Positions 1 through 8,251 of a stretch of DNA of 64,000 bases are shown piece by piece. The stretch spans positions 1 through 64,000 of the forward strand of contig CACYJV010000018.1 in assembly GCA_902774815.1 (NCBI GenBank). The letters run 5' to 3'. The position numbers were made by a program, and so were the translations under genes. The notes under the pieces were generated by a model that saw only the letters and a program-made list of their open reading frames with translations, searched no databases and was not told the origin of the DNA. The number at the start of each line of letters is the position of its first letter. Position 1 is the stretch's first letter. This stretch comes from an uncultured Prevotellaceae bacterium. GTDB taxonomy: Bacteria; Bacteroidota; Bacteroidia; Bacteroidales; Bacteroidaceae.

Positions 1-7
1 CGAACAG

Positions 8-37
8 AATAAGCGAGGCCACATGGCTTCGCTTATT
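8..37. other. Strong hairpin at the window edge
   Basis: The 13-base arms AATAAGCGAGGCC and GGCTTCGCTTATT pair (one G-T) around the loop ACAT. No T-run follows on either strand, so it is not a textbook terminator. It may end or process the transcript of a gene outside the window. Confidence 0.5.
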
Positions 38-192
38 GAGTATTTAATGTAGAGGTTTCCCACGAATACTTCAATAAGTCTCTTTTCTTTCTAATCGTTG
101 TTCATCGCCAATGTTCTCATTCTTGCTCCGGCTTTTTCTGAGAGTGACGCTTACTTTCATTGCTTCGGGTATTTGGGGTTACTAATCTTTTT

Positions 193-290
193 TTGCCGAC
201 CTCATTTTTGCGGTGCCCAAAATCTGTTTGCGGTGCCCACATTTGAGGTTTTGCGGTGCCCAAAGTTAGTAAAAGGTGCCCAAATTGTTC
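193..290. repeat. Irregular GCGGTGCCCAAA repeat cluster
   Basis: The motif (C)GGTGCCC(A)A occurs at about 211, 231, 254 and 274, so the spacing is 20, 23 and 20 nt. A weaker copy may start near 193. The surrounding 1-1357 interval has no credible gene: the open frames there consist of repeats and have no coding look. The function is unknown. Confidence 0.55.
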
Positions 291-453
291 CCGTTTATCC
301 CGAATAAGTGCGATTTCGTTTAGAAAGTTTAAGTTTTCGCAAATTGCTCTATATCAGTACATTTCAGTACATTTCGGACAGTCCAAAACAGCCAGTTGTT
401 CATGGCACAAAGACGCCCCGCAGGGGCAGCATCTCCTAGCCCAGGGCGTTTTT

Positions 454-504
454 TCTCCGCTTTGCTACGTTCGCCTACCCGTAGCCTTTCGTAGCAAAGC
501 GGAG
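454..504. repeat. Perfect 15-bp inverted repeat of a dispersed family
   Basis: CTCCGCTTTGCTACG at 454-468 is exactly complementary to CGTAGCAAAGCGGAG at 490-504, with a loop of about 21 nt containing CGCCTACCCGTAGCC. The loop and one arm resemble the repeats at 6640-6724, 13215-13298 and about 60150-60320, so this looks like a genome-wide REP- or MITE-like family. Confidence 0.65.
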
Positions 505-599
505 AAGAAAGAACACCTTTAGGACGCGTTTGATGATTCTGCCCCTGTAGGGCGCAATTTCTTTTTATGTCACCCCATCTCCCATCATAACATTCACGG

Positions 600-625
600 G
601 CAGACACGGGAGTCTGCCCCTACGG
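600..625. repeat. Dispersed short hairpin repeat (GCAGAC/GTCTGC)
   Basis: The arms GCAGAC and GTCTGC flank ACGGGA and are followed by CCCTACGG. A copy with only two differences lies inside the response-regulator gene at 1772-1797, and a more diverged copy lies at 62096-62120. Confidence 0.65.
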
Positions 626-980
626 TGGTGCTGGCCTTGCAGGCAGATTCTGTGCCCGCTCGGCCCTTTGGGACGCTTGCGTAGAGTAAATGGAGCAAGA
701 ACTGCTATATCATTCCCGTTATTTTTGAGTTTTTCAGAAGCCGTCTGGCGAGCCAAGATGCCCGTGCAGACGGCTTTTCGCGTGTTTCCGTTGAGTTTTC
801 ACCGGTTTCTTTGCTGAAACTTTTCTATTTCTCTCTCTCAAATATTATTTTTCTTGGAAAAACATGATAAAAACTAAAAACTCGTGTCTTATAGCATTAA
901 AAGTCAGTTTATTACGTATTGTCCTGACGAAAGCAAAAACTCAAAATAAACTTAAAGAAACCCCATGCCGGGGGCGGGTA

Positions 981-1034
981 AAGTTTGGAGTTTAGAGTTT
1001 AGAGTTTAGAGATTAGAGTTTAGAGTTTAGAGTC
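981..1034. repeat. GTTTAGA simple tandem repeat
   Basis: Seven copies or so of the heptamer GTTTAGA or a variant (AGTTTAGAGTTTAGAG...) lie in a row. The related heptamers AGTTGATA and AGTTGAGA appear at 2180-2205 and 35757-35884. This looks like slippage-generated sequence at gene borders; no function is evident. Confidence 0.75.
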
Positions 1035-1103
1035 AGTTCAGGAGTTGATATGTAATAATCTGTGTAATCTGTGGGCAAAAAAGCCAAGAATTATTGCCTT
1101 GGA

Positions 1104-1323
1104 GTGGAGAAAGGATAGCTTTATACCATAAGGACCATAGCTCTGTAGGCTACGAAGCAATGCTTTTTAGGGGTATAGAGCTATGCTTTAGAACATCAAA
1201 GGCATTGCTTTGTAAGCGACAAAGCATTGAGTTACGACCTGTAAAGCAATGAGTTGTAATCTGCATCGCATTGAGTTACTCCCTGCAAAGTAATGCTTTA
1301 TGGGCAAAAGAGCATTGGTTTGC
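1104..1323. repeat. 22-nt period repeat array, 10 units
   Basis: Ten consecutive units begin at 1104 + 22n with no slip in register. The best conserved part of each unit is (R)AAGCAWTGMTTT. Units differ strongly in their flanks, so this is not a recent expansion. The array ends 34 bp past the stop codon of the minus-strand response-regulator gene. Two further arrays with the same period and core are at 21517-21868 and 49880-50056. A period of 22 is not a multiple of 3, which argues against a coding origin. Confidence 0.85.
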
Positions 1324-1357
1324 AGGCGAAGAAAAAACTCTTACAGCGAAAGAACCG

Positions 1358-2176
1358 CTATTTCCCGATATAACGGGCGGCAAGATACTGGTTGAAGGCG
1401 TCGCGGTAGAGGTCGCCGATGGGGAGGAAAACGGGTTGTGGCAGCGTGGCTGGCGACGAGGCATTGAATGGCGGCTGCATGACGACGCGGTTTTTGTTGA
1501 CCTCTTCGATGTGATGCAGGTTGATGATGTACGAGCGGTGGATGCGCATGAATGTGTTGGGAAGCCGCTCCTCAAGGCGTTTCATGGCGAGCAGGGCGGT
1601 GATGGGACGATGGCTGAAGAAGTAGATTTTGACGTACTCGCTCATGCCTTCGATGTAGCAGATGTCGCTGATGCTGATGCGCACGATGCGGTGTTCGGTC
1701 TTTAGGAAGAGGGTGTCGGCATCGGTGTCGTTCGGGTGGTCCTGGCCTGACGGGCAGTCTTGGGGCATCTGGCAGGCACGGGAGTCTGTCCCTACGGGTG
1801 GCTCGTATTGCTGGTTCTCGAGGTCGTATTGCCGCTTCACGCGTTGCGCTGCCCGTTGGAACTCGTCGAGACCGAATGGTTTCAGCAGGTAGTCGACGGC
1901 ATCGACCTTATAGCCTTCCACGGCATAGTCGGCATAAGCGGTGGTGAAGACGATGATGGGTGGCGCGTTGAGCGAGCGCACGAAGTCGAGTCCGTTGAGG
2001 TCGGGCATGTTGATGTCGCAGAAGATGGCATCGACGCCCTCTTGGTCGATGATTTGTCGGGCTTCGATGGCACTCTGACATTCAGCCACGAGCTGCAGAT
2101 AGGGTACTTTCTGGATGTATGACGCGAGTTGCCTGAGTGCAAGCGGTTCGTCGTCGATGGCGAGGCAGCGGATCAT
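1358..2176 (-). CDS. LytTR-family response regulator
   Basis: This is a 272-residue two-component response regulator that should bind DNA once phosphorylated. Residues 1-120 form a receiver domain with the acidic pair D8/D9, phospho-acceptor D54 (FCDINMP), T78/T79 and K99 before P100. Residues 165-272 form a LytTR DNA-binding domain (FLKTEHRIVRI, MRIHRSYIIN). The linker at residues 125-150 is unusual: its PPVGTDSRACQ stretch is encoded by a copy of a dispersed intergenic hairpin repeat (1772-1797). The partner kinase lies 47 bp upstream on the same strand, a usual LytS/LytR-type pair. Target genes cannot be named. A 22-nt repeat array follows the stop codon. Confidence 0.93.
   Translation of the reverse strand: MIRCLAIDDEPLALRQLASYIQKVPYLQLVAECQSAIEARQIIDQEGVDAIFCDINMPDLNGLDFVRSLNAPPIIVFTTAYADYAVEGYKVDAVDYLLKPFGLDEFQRAAQRVKRQYDLENQQYEPPVGTDSRACQMPQDCPSGQDHPNDTDADTLFLKTEHRIVRISISDICYIEGMSEYVKIYFFSHRPITALLAMKRLEERLPNTFMRIHRSYIINLHHIEEVNKNRVVMQPPFNASSPATLPQPVFLPIGDLYRDAFNQYLAARYIGK
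1772..1797 (-). repeat. Intergenic-type hairpin repeat inside the response-regulator gene
   Basis: 24 of 26 bases match the intergenic copy at 600-625, and both mismatches lie in the stem, where G-T pairing keeps the fold. The copy is in frame in the linker between the receiver and LytTR domains. Confidence 0.75.
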
Positions 2177-2223
2177 CTCTTTTAGTTGATAGTTGAGAGT
2201 TTATAGTTATGATTACTGTAATT

Positions 2224-3387
2224 TTAGCTGATGGGGATGACGAGGCGGACGTTGTAGGTGTCGGACAGGTCGTCGATTTCGAGCGAGTAAGTGTCGCCGA
2301 AGATGAGGTCGAGTCGCTGGCGCACGTTGGCCAGACCTACGCCACCTTCTTGCTGCAGGGCTGTCGCGGGTTCGGTGGGTTTGCTGTTGCGACAGTTGAA
2401 GGACAGTTCCTGTTGGTTGGTCTGGATGCTGATGTCGATGAACGACGGTTGCTGATAGGTGATGCCGTGCTTGAAGGCGTTTTCCACAAACGTGATGAAT
2501 AGCATGGGCGGGATGAGCACGTCGGGTGTCTGCTGTGGTTTGTCGACGTGGATGGCCACTCGGTCGGAGTAGCGTAGCTTCATCAGTTTCAGGTAGTTGT
2601 CGAGGAACTCCAGGTCGCGGCTCAGCGGTACGGCTTTGTTGGCTCCTTCATAGAGCACGTAGCGCATGAGGTGCGAGAGGTCGACGATGCTGGTCTTGGC
2701 CAGTTCGGGTTCGATGTCGACAAGGGCGTGGATGTTGTTCAGCGTGTTCATCAGGAAGTGGGGGTTCACCTGATAGCGCAGATATTCTAGTTGTTGCTCG
2801 AGGTTTTTTCGCTCAAGCGCTTGTAGTTGTTGCTGGTCGCTGTCGGACTTGAAGAACAACTTCACGGCAATGTTCATTCCCAGCAGCAAGGCGAGGAAGA
2901 TGACGTTGACGATGTCGCCCTGACGGACGAATGGAGGCTCCAGAGGTGGCGGCATGCGGAAGTCTGGTTCTTTCTTTCCGTTTCGTTGACGGGCGTCGGG
3001 TGGGAAGAAGGGCGCATCGTTGGACATCCGCTTCCTTTCTGTAGTGACACCGTCGAGTGGACGCGGCCTGTGGTGTCTCGGCATCTTGGGTTTGCTGACG
3101 CAGTTGATGACGATGAACGCCGCAAGCAGACATGCCGTGGTGAGGAAGTAGAGTCCTCGGCGATGGCGGTAGACCAGCAGTGGTGCCAGCACCATGTCGT
3201 GGACGATGAAGATGACGAGGAACACGGCATAGATGCGCCAGATGTGGAGGATTTCCTGCCACGACACGCTGAAGTCAGCGTTGCCGCTGGCTCGGACATA
3301 GCTGCTGATGACGGGTGCTATGAAGAGCACCAGCCAGAAGACTAGGTAGATGAGGTTCTCTTTCCGATGTCGAAACAGGCGTGTCAT
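2224..3387 (-). CDS. LytS-type sensor histidine kinase
   Basis: This is a membrane sensor kinase of the His_kinase (PF06580) type, 387 residues from the ATG at 3387. Four likely membrane segments lie at about 12-32, 46-73, 79-97 and 160-178, with a Pro/Arg-rich loop between the third and fourth. The phospho-acceptor is H210 in QVNPHFLMNTLNN, and the ATPase N-box is FVENAFKHG (N303), followed by a GGVGLANVRQRL glycine box. An upstream in-frame start at 3501 would add 38 residues, but a TATATTTG promoter element at 3465-3472 lies between the two starts and favours 3387. It forms an operon with the LytTR regulator. The signal sensed is unknown. Confidence 0.92.
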   Translation of the reverse strand: MTRLFRHRKENLIYLVFWLVLFIAPVISSYVRASGNADFSVSWQEILHIWRIYAVFLVIFIVHDMVLAPLLVYRHRRGLYFLTTACLLAAFIVINCVSKPKMPRHHRPRPLDGVTTERKRMSNDAPFFPPDARQRNGKKEPDFRMPPPLEPPFVRQGDIVNVIFLALLLGMNIAVKLFFKSDSDQQQLQALERKNLEQQLEYLRYQVNPHFLMNTLNNIHALVDIEPELAKTSIVDLSHLMRYVLYEGANKAVPLSRDLEFLDNYLKLMKLRYSDRVAIHVDKPQQTPDVLIPPMLFITFVENAFKHGITYQQPSFIDISIQTNQQELSFNCRNSKPTEPATALQQEGGVGLANVRQRLDLIFGDTYSLEIDDLSDTYNVRLVIPIS

Positions 3388-3464
3388 AAGTGTATAGGCA
3401 GAAAGGGTGTCACTATGTGTAAAAACGTTGTTCGCTGGTTGTTTATTGTGCTGCAAAGGCAATG

Positions 3465-3472
3465 CAAATATA
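3465..3472 (-). promoter_or_regulatory. Candidate -7 box for the kinase/regulator operon
   Basis: TATATTTG fits the Bacteroidetes TAnnTTTG element and lies 77 bp before the ATG at 3387. No good -33 TTTG was found at the usual distance. Confidence 0.45.
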
Positions 3473-3619
3473 ATTATTTCCGATAGTATATGAAAAAACA
3501 ATCAGCCTATAGCTCTTTTTTGTCAACGAAAACAAGGTATAATAGAGGAGAAAAACCGTAACTCTGTGGCGAAAGTCGCGAAGTTACTCCATCTCAGCAT
3601 AAAAAAGAAACAAGTTTCT

Positions 3620-3650
3620 TTTGTTCTGCGCTCGATTTTTCGTAACTTTG
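3620..3650 (+). promoter_or_regulatory. Bacteroidetes promoter of the C10 protease gene
   Basis: TTTG (3620-3623), a 19-nt spacer, then TAACTTTG (3643-3650) matches the TTTG-N19-21-TAnnTTTG consensus. Transcription should begin near 3657, giving a leader of about 34 nt. Confidence 0.8.
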
Positions 3651-3690
3651 CACGCGATTGAGAACCTAACAACATCATTTCAGCGTAAAT

Positions 3691-6561
3691 ATGACAAAAC
3701 GATTATCAATGCTTGTGCTCTTGCTGGGCACAATGCTCACGCTTTCAGCCAATCCCATCACAAAGGCTGAAGCGCGCCAAGTGGCTCAGGAATTTATTGG
3801 CATCGACGACGCTTCGAGCGACGATGTTCCAGTGGCTCCCTATTATGTTTTCTCACGCGGTGAAGGCCAGGGCTATGTCATCGTCAGTGGCGATGACTCG
3901 ACAACCCCCATCATCGGCTACACCGAGCAAGGTGACTTCGTGGAAGAGAAATTGCCCGAACAGCTGCGCGACATGCTCGCCTCGTGGGCCAATCGTATCG
4001 GTCAGGTGCAGGCAAAGCCTCAGGCTCAGGGTCCGCGTCGCTCGGTTCGTGAGCGCCTGCTGACGGCTCGCCGTGGCGTGGAGGCTTTCAAGGAGTCGTG
4101 GGTGGATGTGCCCGTGATGTGTCAGACACACTGGCATCAGAGTGCACCCTACAACAACCTCGCTCCCGTGAACCCCGACAACACCAGTCAGCGTGCCGTG
4201 ACGGGTTGTGTGGCTACGGCTGCTTCACAGATCATCTACTATTTCCACAAGGACAATCCCGACACCCTTATTTACGACACGCCCACCTACAGCTATGGTT
4301 ATCCCGTTACCGAGTCGTTGCCGAAGGGTACTCCCATCGAGTACGACCAGATGAAGCTCAGCGGTAGCGGTACAGCACGACAGAACAAGGCCGTGGCTAC
4401 GCTGATGTATGCCATTGGCACCTGTTCATATCTGACCTATGGCTCGTCGACAGGTGGTCAGCCCGACCAATGCGGTCAGGCCATGAAGGGGCAGTTCTGG
4501 CTCGACAACGACTATCACGGCAAGTGGGAATACTCGCAGCAGGGTTGGGAGAAGTTGATTTATAACAGCCTGACCAATGGAAGTCCGATGCTCTATGGAG
4601 CTACGTCGACCGATAAGACAAGCGGACATGCCGTTGTGCTCGACGGTTATCAGGCACGTACGGGACTCTACCACTTCAACTTCGGCTGGGGCGGTCAGGG
4701 CGACGGCTGGTACACGGTGGATGACGAAACCGGTATGAATGGTTTCCCCTACGACCAGCGTGGCTGCATGAACTTCTCGCCCCGCAAGCCTAATCTGAAG
4801 GGTACCCTCATGGTGAACGGACTCTACTATCGCACTACCAGCAAGCTGAAGGCCGAGGTCGAGAACAACGGTACGCTCAAGGCTACCAACTTCGCACTCT
4901 ACGTGAGTACCAATGGCAAGCTGCCCAGTTCGGCATCGGGTACCGATAAGAACCTGGTGCTGGCTCCAGGCGAAAAGGGAACGGTGGAGTTCAGCTATCG
5001 TCCTTCGTCGCGCAACAAGATCTATCTGTTCCTGTGCGATGCGAAGAAAAACATCCTCGACTCCTGCTCGATGGACATTCAGGAGAGTGTGCCCGACCTG
5101 ACATTGCAGAAGATCAGCGTCGACCAGGGCTCAAGCACCACAGAGGTGGACGGCATGACGTTTGGTATGGTCAACAACTCTACGGCCACCGTGAACGCAC
5201 TCCTCACGAACAGCGCCGAGGGTACGCCCAGTCAGCCGTCGGTGAAGTGCTTCCTCTACAGCTACGACCGCGACACCAAGGAGTGGACAGAAGCCACTCA
5301 CTTGACGCTCTCCAACGAAATCTTTGAAACCGATGAGACACGCAATGTGAAATTTGCCTTCCGCAACCTTACCGAAGGCGTGCTCTATAAGGCATTCCTC
5401 GATCATGAGGTGCGTGCAACGGCGCTCTATGAGCTGAAGTATAACACGGCCGATACAGCCGTTTACTTCACCGTAAGACCTGCCGACTTCGCCATGACCA
5501 TTGATGGACGAACTGCAGTGGCTACAGGTCGCTGGAACTCCGGACTCTTCCAGAATGCTGCTGGCGACGCATCGGTGACTTCCTACGACCTGACTGGCGT
5601 CAGCGAACTGAACGAGAAGCCTGTGGTGAACAATCCCAATGCCATCTTCTACACCAACACGCCGATTGCCGGTGCCACGAATGTCGTCGTAGGCAACCAG
5701 TGCGAGAGTCTTGTCGTGGTGCAGGACTACGACTTCCTGCCTGCTAAGGCCTTCACGGCCAATGAGGCCAAGATGGTGCTCAGCGTCAATGAGCCCGCTA
5801 TCTGGGGCGATGCCTTCGTGCCCTTTGCCGTTGCGGCTCCCATGGGCATGCAGATGAAGCAGCTGACCGGCGTGGCCACGGTGTCGATGAACTCCAATAC
5901 GACACGAAATGTAGCACCCATGAGCGCGATTGTCTATATGGTCGACCGTCCAGGCATTAACGAGCTGAAGGGCAGCAATGTGGAAATAGGCACAGACAGC
6001 ATCTTCAGTGCTGTCGATAGCCTGCTGCTCTCGTCTTCTGTTGAGACAGGTGTGACAGCTAAGGAGCTGGTCATTGGTTATAAGAAGGACGTGGCTTACT
6101 TCCTGCCCGTTTCCGAGGGCACGTCGTTGTTGCCCTTCCACCTGAAGGTCAATCACTTCTCATCGTCAGGCTATCGTGTAGCTCCCGTCACGGAGTCGCG
6201 CTACGCCGAGCTGGCAGGGACGTTGGCTGAGGCTTACGACCTGGTGAACTCCACTGACGATGCTCCTGCCGATGCCTTGCAGGCATTGATGGACTGCATA
6301 GCAGAGTCGGAGGAAATGTTCAGTAATGTCACAGCTTCGCAGGCCTCGGAGGTACGCGACCAAATCCTGAAGCTTCAGGCTGCCATGCAGGCCTTCCGTG
6401 ATGCCATTGCCACAGGTATTGAGACCATTACGACGAGCGACGTGCAGGTAAATGGCCGTGTTGAGTACTTCAACCTGTCAGGTATGCGTCTGCAAAAGCC
6501 CGAACGCGGCATCGTCATCGTGAAGCAAGGCAATAGCGTGAAGAAGGTTCTCGTGAAGTAA
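3691..6561 (+). CDS. Secreted C10-family cysteine protease (streptopain/interpain type)
   Basis: This is a 956-residue exported protease. It has a signal peptide (residues 1-20), then a prodomain of the C10 inhibitory type (about 21-130), then the catalytic domain with nucleophile C173 in TGCVATAASQI and catalytic H313 in SGHAVVLDGY. The GWGGQGDGW motif at about 332-340 is also typical of the family. Residues about 370-900 are beta-rich repeats of unknown role. The last 40 residues (YFNLSGMRLQ...GIVIV...VLVK) resemble the tail of T9SS cargo. Family members include SpeB and interpain A, which cleave host proteins. It is transcribed alone, between its own promoter (3620) and terminator (6583). 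The substrate here is unknown. Confidence 0.93.
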   Translation: MTKRLSMLVLLLGTMLTLSANPITKAEARQVAQEFIGIDDASSDDVPVAPYYVFSRGEGQGYVIVSGDDSTTPIIGYTEQGDFVEEKLPEQLRDMLASWANRIGQVQAKPQAQGPRRSVRERLLTARRGVEAFKESWVDVPVMCQTHWHQSAPYNNLAPVNPDNTSQRAVTGCVATAASQIIYYFHKDNPDTLIYDTPTYSYGYPVTESLPKGTPIEYDQMKLSGSGTARQNKAVATLMYAIGTCSYLTYGSSTGGQPDQCGQAMKGQFWLDNDYHGKWEYSQQGWEKLIYNSLTNGSPMLYGATSTDKTSGHAVVLDGYQARTGLYHFNFGWGGQGDGWYTVDDETGMNGFPYDQRGCMNFSPRKPNLKGTLMVNGLYYRTTSKLKAEVENNGTLKATNFALYVSTNGKLPSSASGTDKNLVLAPGEKGTVEFSYRPSSRNKIYLFLCDAKKNILDSCSMDIQESVPDLTLQKISVDQGSSTTEVDGMTFGMVNNSTATVNALLTNSAEGTPSQPSVKCFLYSYDRDTKEWTEATHLTLSNEIFETDETRNVKFAFRNLTEGVLYKAFLDHEVRATALYELKYNTADTAVYFTVRPADFAMTIDGRTAVATGRWNSGLFQNAAGDASVTSYDLTGVSELNEKPVVNNPNAIFYTNTPIAGATNVVVGNQCESLVVVQDYDFLPAKAFTANEAKMVLSVNEPAIWGDAFVPFAVAAPMGMQMKQLTGVATVSMNSNTTRNVAPMSAIVYMVDRPGINELKGSNVEIGTDSIFSAVDSLLLSSSVETGVTAKELVIGYKKDVAYFLPVSEGTSLLPFHLKVNHFSSSGYRVAPVTESRYAELAGTLAEAYDLVNSTDDAPADALQALMDCIAESEEMFSNVTASQASEVRDQILKLQAAMQAFRDAIATGIETITTSDVQVNGRVEYFNLSGMRLQKPERGIVIVKQGNSVKKVLVK

Positions 6562-6582
6562 AAGACGTACAAGTATAAATGA

Positions 6583-6622
6583 AACGGGGGGCACTTCAAT
6601 TTGAAGTGCCCCCCCGTTTTTT
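6583..6622 (+). terminator. Rho-independent terminator of the C10 protease gene
   Basis: The 15-base arms AACGGGGGGCACTTC and GAAGTGCCCCCCGTT flank AATTT and are followed by a T-run. It lies 22 bp past the stop codon. Confidence 0.9.
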
Positions 6623-6639
6623 CATTGTGAGGATGCGGC

Positions 6640-6724
6640 GATTCTTTCTCAGTTTTACTACGAAAGCGTTTCCTTTGTTGCCGAGCACCCTCGCTTTGCT
6701 CGCCTACTCGTAGCCTTTGCCGCG
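6640..6724. repeat. 84-bp dispersed repeat, left inverted copy
   Basis: The reverse complement of 13215-13298 matches this stretch at most positions (TACGAAAGCGT, CACCCTCGCTT, CGTAGCCTTTGCC). The pair faces each other across the four-gene operon at 6776-13088. Shorter relatives lie at 454-504 and about 60150-60320. Confidence 0.75.
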
Positions 6725-6775
6725 TTTTTGGAAATATCTTTCCAGTAATGAAGCGAGTTCGATTAAAGAGTTACA

Positions 6776-8251
6776 TTATTTCAGCTTCTTCGTGTGAATC
6801 ACTCCGCCGCTGGTAAGTCTTACTATCAGCAGTTGACCTGGGTTACTTTCTAATGTCAGCTGAGTGTGTATGCCTTGGTTGTTGGTTACCGTCTGTCGTG
6901 CCAATATACGTCCCTGCAAGTCGTAAACAGTGATGATGCCAGTCTGTGCCAATTGTGCAGACTCACAGTCAATATAGAGTACTCCATTGATGTGCTTACA
7001 ACTAAAGTATGCCTGCTGTTCGGTGTCATTGATGCCATCGACATTTTCGGGCATGATGCCTATGCGCAGCATACCCGTGGATGGTTCTTTGTAGAAGTAG
7101 GTCACATTCTGTTCGCTCCAAACGTCAGCTGAGTTTTGATACATCATGTGGAAGGCATGCTGACCATCAGCATAGTCGTTGGGGTTGAGATAATAATTCT
7201 TTACGATAATATTCTCCACGCTGTTCAGAGCCGATACTGATGGATCGTTGTCGTCAAGCCAGATCGACTGATTGGTCAGGTGGACAGAACCTCGGCTGTT
7301 GTATTTCTTGGTAATCAGCACTGGGGTATCTTCTATAGGTCCATCGAGGCCCCCTCTTGAAGCGCGCCAGTGCAGGCGGTGCATACCCACAGATGCTGAT
7401 GGGAATTGAAGGTCGGCATAAATCTCGCTGGCGAACAACGATGCCCGGGTGGTTGGTACCGAGCGGCGGTTAGCATAATCGTCGTCGAGCCAATAGATTA
7501 ACCTGCCCGATTCTACAGCGATGGGCAGTCGTAGGATGTGGGCAGTGTAGATTTGGCTGCTGTGACTCGAACCTGCAGCAATGCGCATGCTCAGTTTGTG
7601 GAAGCCTATAGGGAATGTCGACAGGTCGAGATCGAATAGCTGGGGCTTGTCGTTGGCAATGCTTATGGATTTGTTGCAGCGGTTGTCCAGATCGTCGTCT
7701 AACCAGTATTCCAGTACAGCATCGCCCGATCCTTCGGGCATGCGTAGCACATAGGTGGTGTAAACGGGACTGTAGTTGCCGCCATGTGCACTTACACGAA
7801 TGTTCAGCCGATGCACACCTAAGGGGAAGCGGTCTATATCAGACAGGTCAAGGCTCAACGCCTGCACATTTTCCGTCTCAATGTCGATGGGTGTTGACAA
7901 CCTTCGTGCTTCGCTATTGTCAAACCAATACTCCAGCACGGTGCCGTCGGTGGCATCATATTTGAAGAAAGCTGCCGACGTGATGGGGCTATGGCCGTCT
8001 TGCGTGAGGCCCCTTGCACGGATGTAGATGGTGTGGAAACCCTGCGACAACTGCTTGACGTTGATGTTGTTCTTGAACGTACCCGCGGCACTGGGTGAAT
8101 TGATGTTGACCTTGTCGCCGTAGTTGCCGTCAAACCAGTATTCCAGTCCAGGCTGTGCCTGCACTGCCAGGTAGCAGAGCAGAGCCAGAAGCAGAGTCAC
8201 ACCTCGTGGTAAATGGTTAGCGTGTTTGTTCATACTGCTGTCTGTTATCAA
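6776..8251 (-). CDS. Exported YWxD-repeat protein with T9SS-like tail
   Basis: This is a 491-residue exported protein of unknown function. After a signal peptide (to about residue 33) it has five tandem units beginning near 36, 106, 180, 251 and 329. Each opens with (L/I)xYW(F/L)D(D/N) and most carry a later G(F/V/M)H(R/K/T)L motif. The C-terminal VYDLQGRILAR...GQLLIVRL...KKLK is the sorting-type tail seen in other proteins of this window. The ATG overlaps the upstream stop as ATGA, suggesting translational coupling; M7 (8233) is an alternative start. It is the last gene of a four-gene operon. A surface-display or adhesive role is a guess from the repeats. Confidence 0.8.
   Translation of the reverse strand: MITDSSMNKHANHLPRGVTLLLALLCYLAVQAQPGLEYWFDGNYGDKVNINSPSAAGTFKNNINVKQLSQGFHTIYIRARGLTQDGHSPITSAAFFKYDATDGTVLEYWFDNSEARRLSTPIDIETENVQALSLDLSDIDRFPLGVHRLNIRVSAHGGNYSPVYTTYVLRMPEGSGDAVLEYWLDDDLDNRCNKSISIANDKPQLFDLDLSTFPIGFHKLSMRIAAGSSHSSQIYTAHILRLPIAVESGRLIYWLDDDYANRRSVPTTRASLFASEIYADLQFPSASVGMHRLHWRASRGGLDGPIEDTPVLITKKYNSRGSVHLTNQSIWLDDNDPSVSALNSVENIIVKNYYLNPNDYADGQHAFHMMYQNSADVWSEQNVTYFYKEPSTGMLRIGIMPENVDGINDTEQQAYFSCKHINGVLYIDCESAQLAQTGIITVYDLQGRILARQTVTNNQGIHTQLTLESNPGQLLIVRLTSGGVIHTKKLK

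Noticed and set aside
98..756. Short open frames in the first kilobase
   Set aside because: They consist largely of dispersed repeats (454-504, 600-625), overlap on both strands, and lack ribosome sites and protein-like composition.
3388..3501. N-terminal extension of the histidine kinase
   Set aside because: The extra 38 residues cross a promoter-like TATATTTG element and the shorter start gives a normal membrane topology.
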